Source of the DNA: Sphingopyxis sp.
GTDB taxonomy: Bacteria > Pseudomonadota > Alphaproteobacteria > Sphingomonadales > Sphingomonadaceae
DNA length: 7,132 bases
Assembly (NCBI GenBank): GCA_013911715.1
Contig: JACEST010000102.1
Span: 1 to 7,132, forward strand
Direction of reading: 5' to 3'
This document shows, one piece after another, positions 6,423 through 7,132 of the stretch (its first letter is position 1; every line of letters starts with the position of its first letter). Both the position numbers and the translations under genes were made by a program. The notes under the pieces were generated by a model that saw nothing but the letters and a program-made list of their open reading frames with translations, made no database searches and had not been told where the DNA came from.

Positions 6423-7132
6423 ATGGTCGCCGCATTGATTGCCTATCTCGACAGCATCAAATCGCGCGACCCTGCGCCGCGATCGCGCTGGGAAGTCCTG
6501 CTTTATCCCGGCCTGTGGGCGGTGGGTTATCACCGCATTGCGCACTGGCTGTATGAAGCCGAGATGTTTTTCCTCGCCCGGCTGGTCAATCACTGGTCGC
6601 GCTGGTTGACCGGGATCGATATTCATCCCGGTGCAAAGATTGGCCGCCATCTGTTCATCGACCATGGCTTTACCGTGATTGGCGAGACTGCGGACATTGG
6701 CGACAATGTCACCATCTATCAATGTGTGACGCTGGGCGGGACCGACCCCGCCAATGGCGTCGCGGGAAAGCGCCACCCGACTTTGGCCAATGATGTGATT
6801 GTCGGGTCGGGCGCGCAGATTTTGGGCCCGATTACGGTAGCCAGCCGGGCGCGCATCGGCGCCAATGCGGTGGTGACCAAGGATGTGCCCGAGGGCGCAG
6901 TGATGGTCGGGATTCCAGCCAAAGCGCAGTTGGTTGATGCCAAGGATTTTGCGCGCGACTTCGTGCCCTATGGCACCCCGTGCAGCGAGATGTTTGATCC
7001 GGCGACACAGAAGCTGGAATTGCTGCAATGCCAGTTGGAACAATTGCAAAAACAGCTGGCGGCGCTGCAGGCCGAACAGGCGGCAGCGAGCGAGGCCGCC
7101 GAGCCGGTGCGCAAAGGTGGACGCAAGAGCGC
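6423..7132 (+). CDS. cysE: Serine O-acetyltransferase, EpsC/short CysE type (3' end outside window)
   Basis: The frame is open for 236 codons to the right edge with no stop. The enzyme transfers acetyl from acetyl-CoA to L-serine, giving O-acetylserine for cysteine synthesis. The N-terminus is short (~60 residues, RWEVLLYPGLWAVGYHRIAH), without the long helical domain of E. coli CysE, as in EpsC/NifP-type enzymes. The left-handed beta-helix of hexapeptide repeats runs ~65-168. Catalytic residues are in place: Asp66 in GIDIHPG and His81 in DHGFTVIGET (dyad), His118 in GKRHPT, then VTLGGT at 102-107 and VGIPAK at 162-167 for CoA binding. Residues ~193-225 are a Gln/Leu-rich coiled coil (KLELLQCQLEQLQKQLAAL), followed by a basic tail. 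Cysteine feedback is usual in the family but cannot be judged here. Confidence 0.93.
   Translation, partial: MVAALIAYLDSIKSRDPAPRSRWEVLLYPGLWAVGYHRIAHWLYEAEMFFLARLVNHWSRWLTGIDIHPGAKIGRHLFIDHGFTVIGETADIGDNVTIYQCVTLGGTDPANGVAGKRHPTLANDVIVGSGAQILGPITVASRARIGANAVVTKDVPEGAVMVGIPAKAQLVDAKDFARDFVPYGTPCSEMFDPATQKLELLQCQLEQLQKQLAALQAEQAAASEAAEPVRKGGRKS

Overview
The window looks like chromosomal core DNA from an alphaproteobacterium, most likely a member of the Sphingomonadales (Sphingopyxis, Novosphingobium or Sphingomonas type). The evidence is the high GC content, the gene order eno - ftsB - pdhA - pdhB, a pyruvate dehydrogenase E1-beta carrying its own lipoyl domain, a short EpsC-type serine acetyltransferase, and palindromic repeats of a kind I recognise as common in sphingomonad genomes. 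No plasmid, phage, insertion sequence, CRISPR or defence genes are visible.

Layout. Positions 1-1097 hold a tight minus-strand operon. It encodes a Lys/Ala-rich protein with a C-terminal membrane anchor (YqjD/DUF883-like, 564-1097), a two-helix membrane protein of the phage-holin/YqjE type (97-555) and the first 33 residues of a small third protein (1-100). The order resembles E. coli yqjD-yqjE-yqjK. A 182-bp divergent intergenic region leads to the plus-strand genes: eno (1280-2554), the divisome protein gene ftsB (2724-3056), pdhA (3179-4225, TTG start), pdhB (4225-5598, overlapping pdhA by one base), a short squalene/phytoene-synthase-like gene (5758-6345) and a serine O-acetyltransferase gene (6423 to beyond the right edge).

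How the genes relate. Enolase makes phosphoenolpyruvate, and the PDH E1 subunits oxidise the resulting pyruvate to acetyl-CoA together with E2 and E3, which are not in this window. CysE/EpsC makes O-acetylserine from serine and acetyl-CoA for cysteine synthesis. FtsB is a division protein that sits between eno and pdhA. The short squalene/phytoene-synthase-like protein lacks the usual catalytic aspartate motifs and is probably not a terpene synthase.

The most interesting content is three palindromic repeats rather than a new gene system. One lies between eno and ftsB (2577-2656) and consists of two inverted hairpins with compensatory base changes. One lies inside the pdhB coding sequence (4503-4581), where it forms part of the linker between the lipoyl and E1-beta domains. 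The third lies just downstream of pdhB (5651-5717), and its terminal hairpin is related to the first element. I see no convincing undescribed system; the genes are ordinary core functions.
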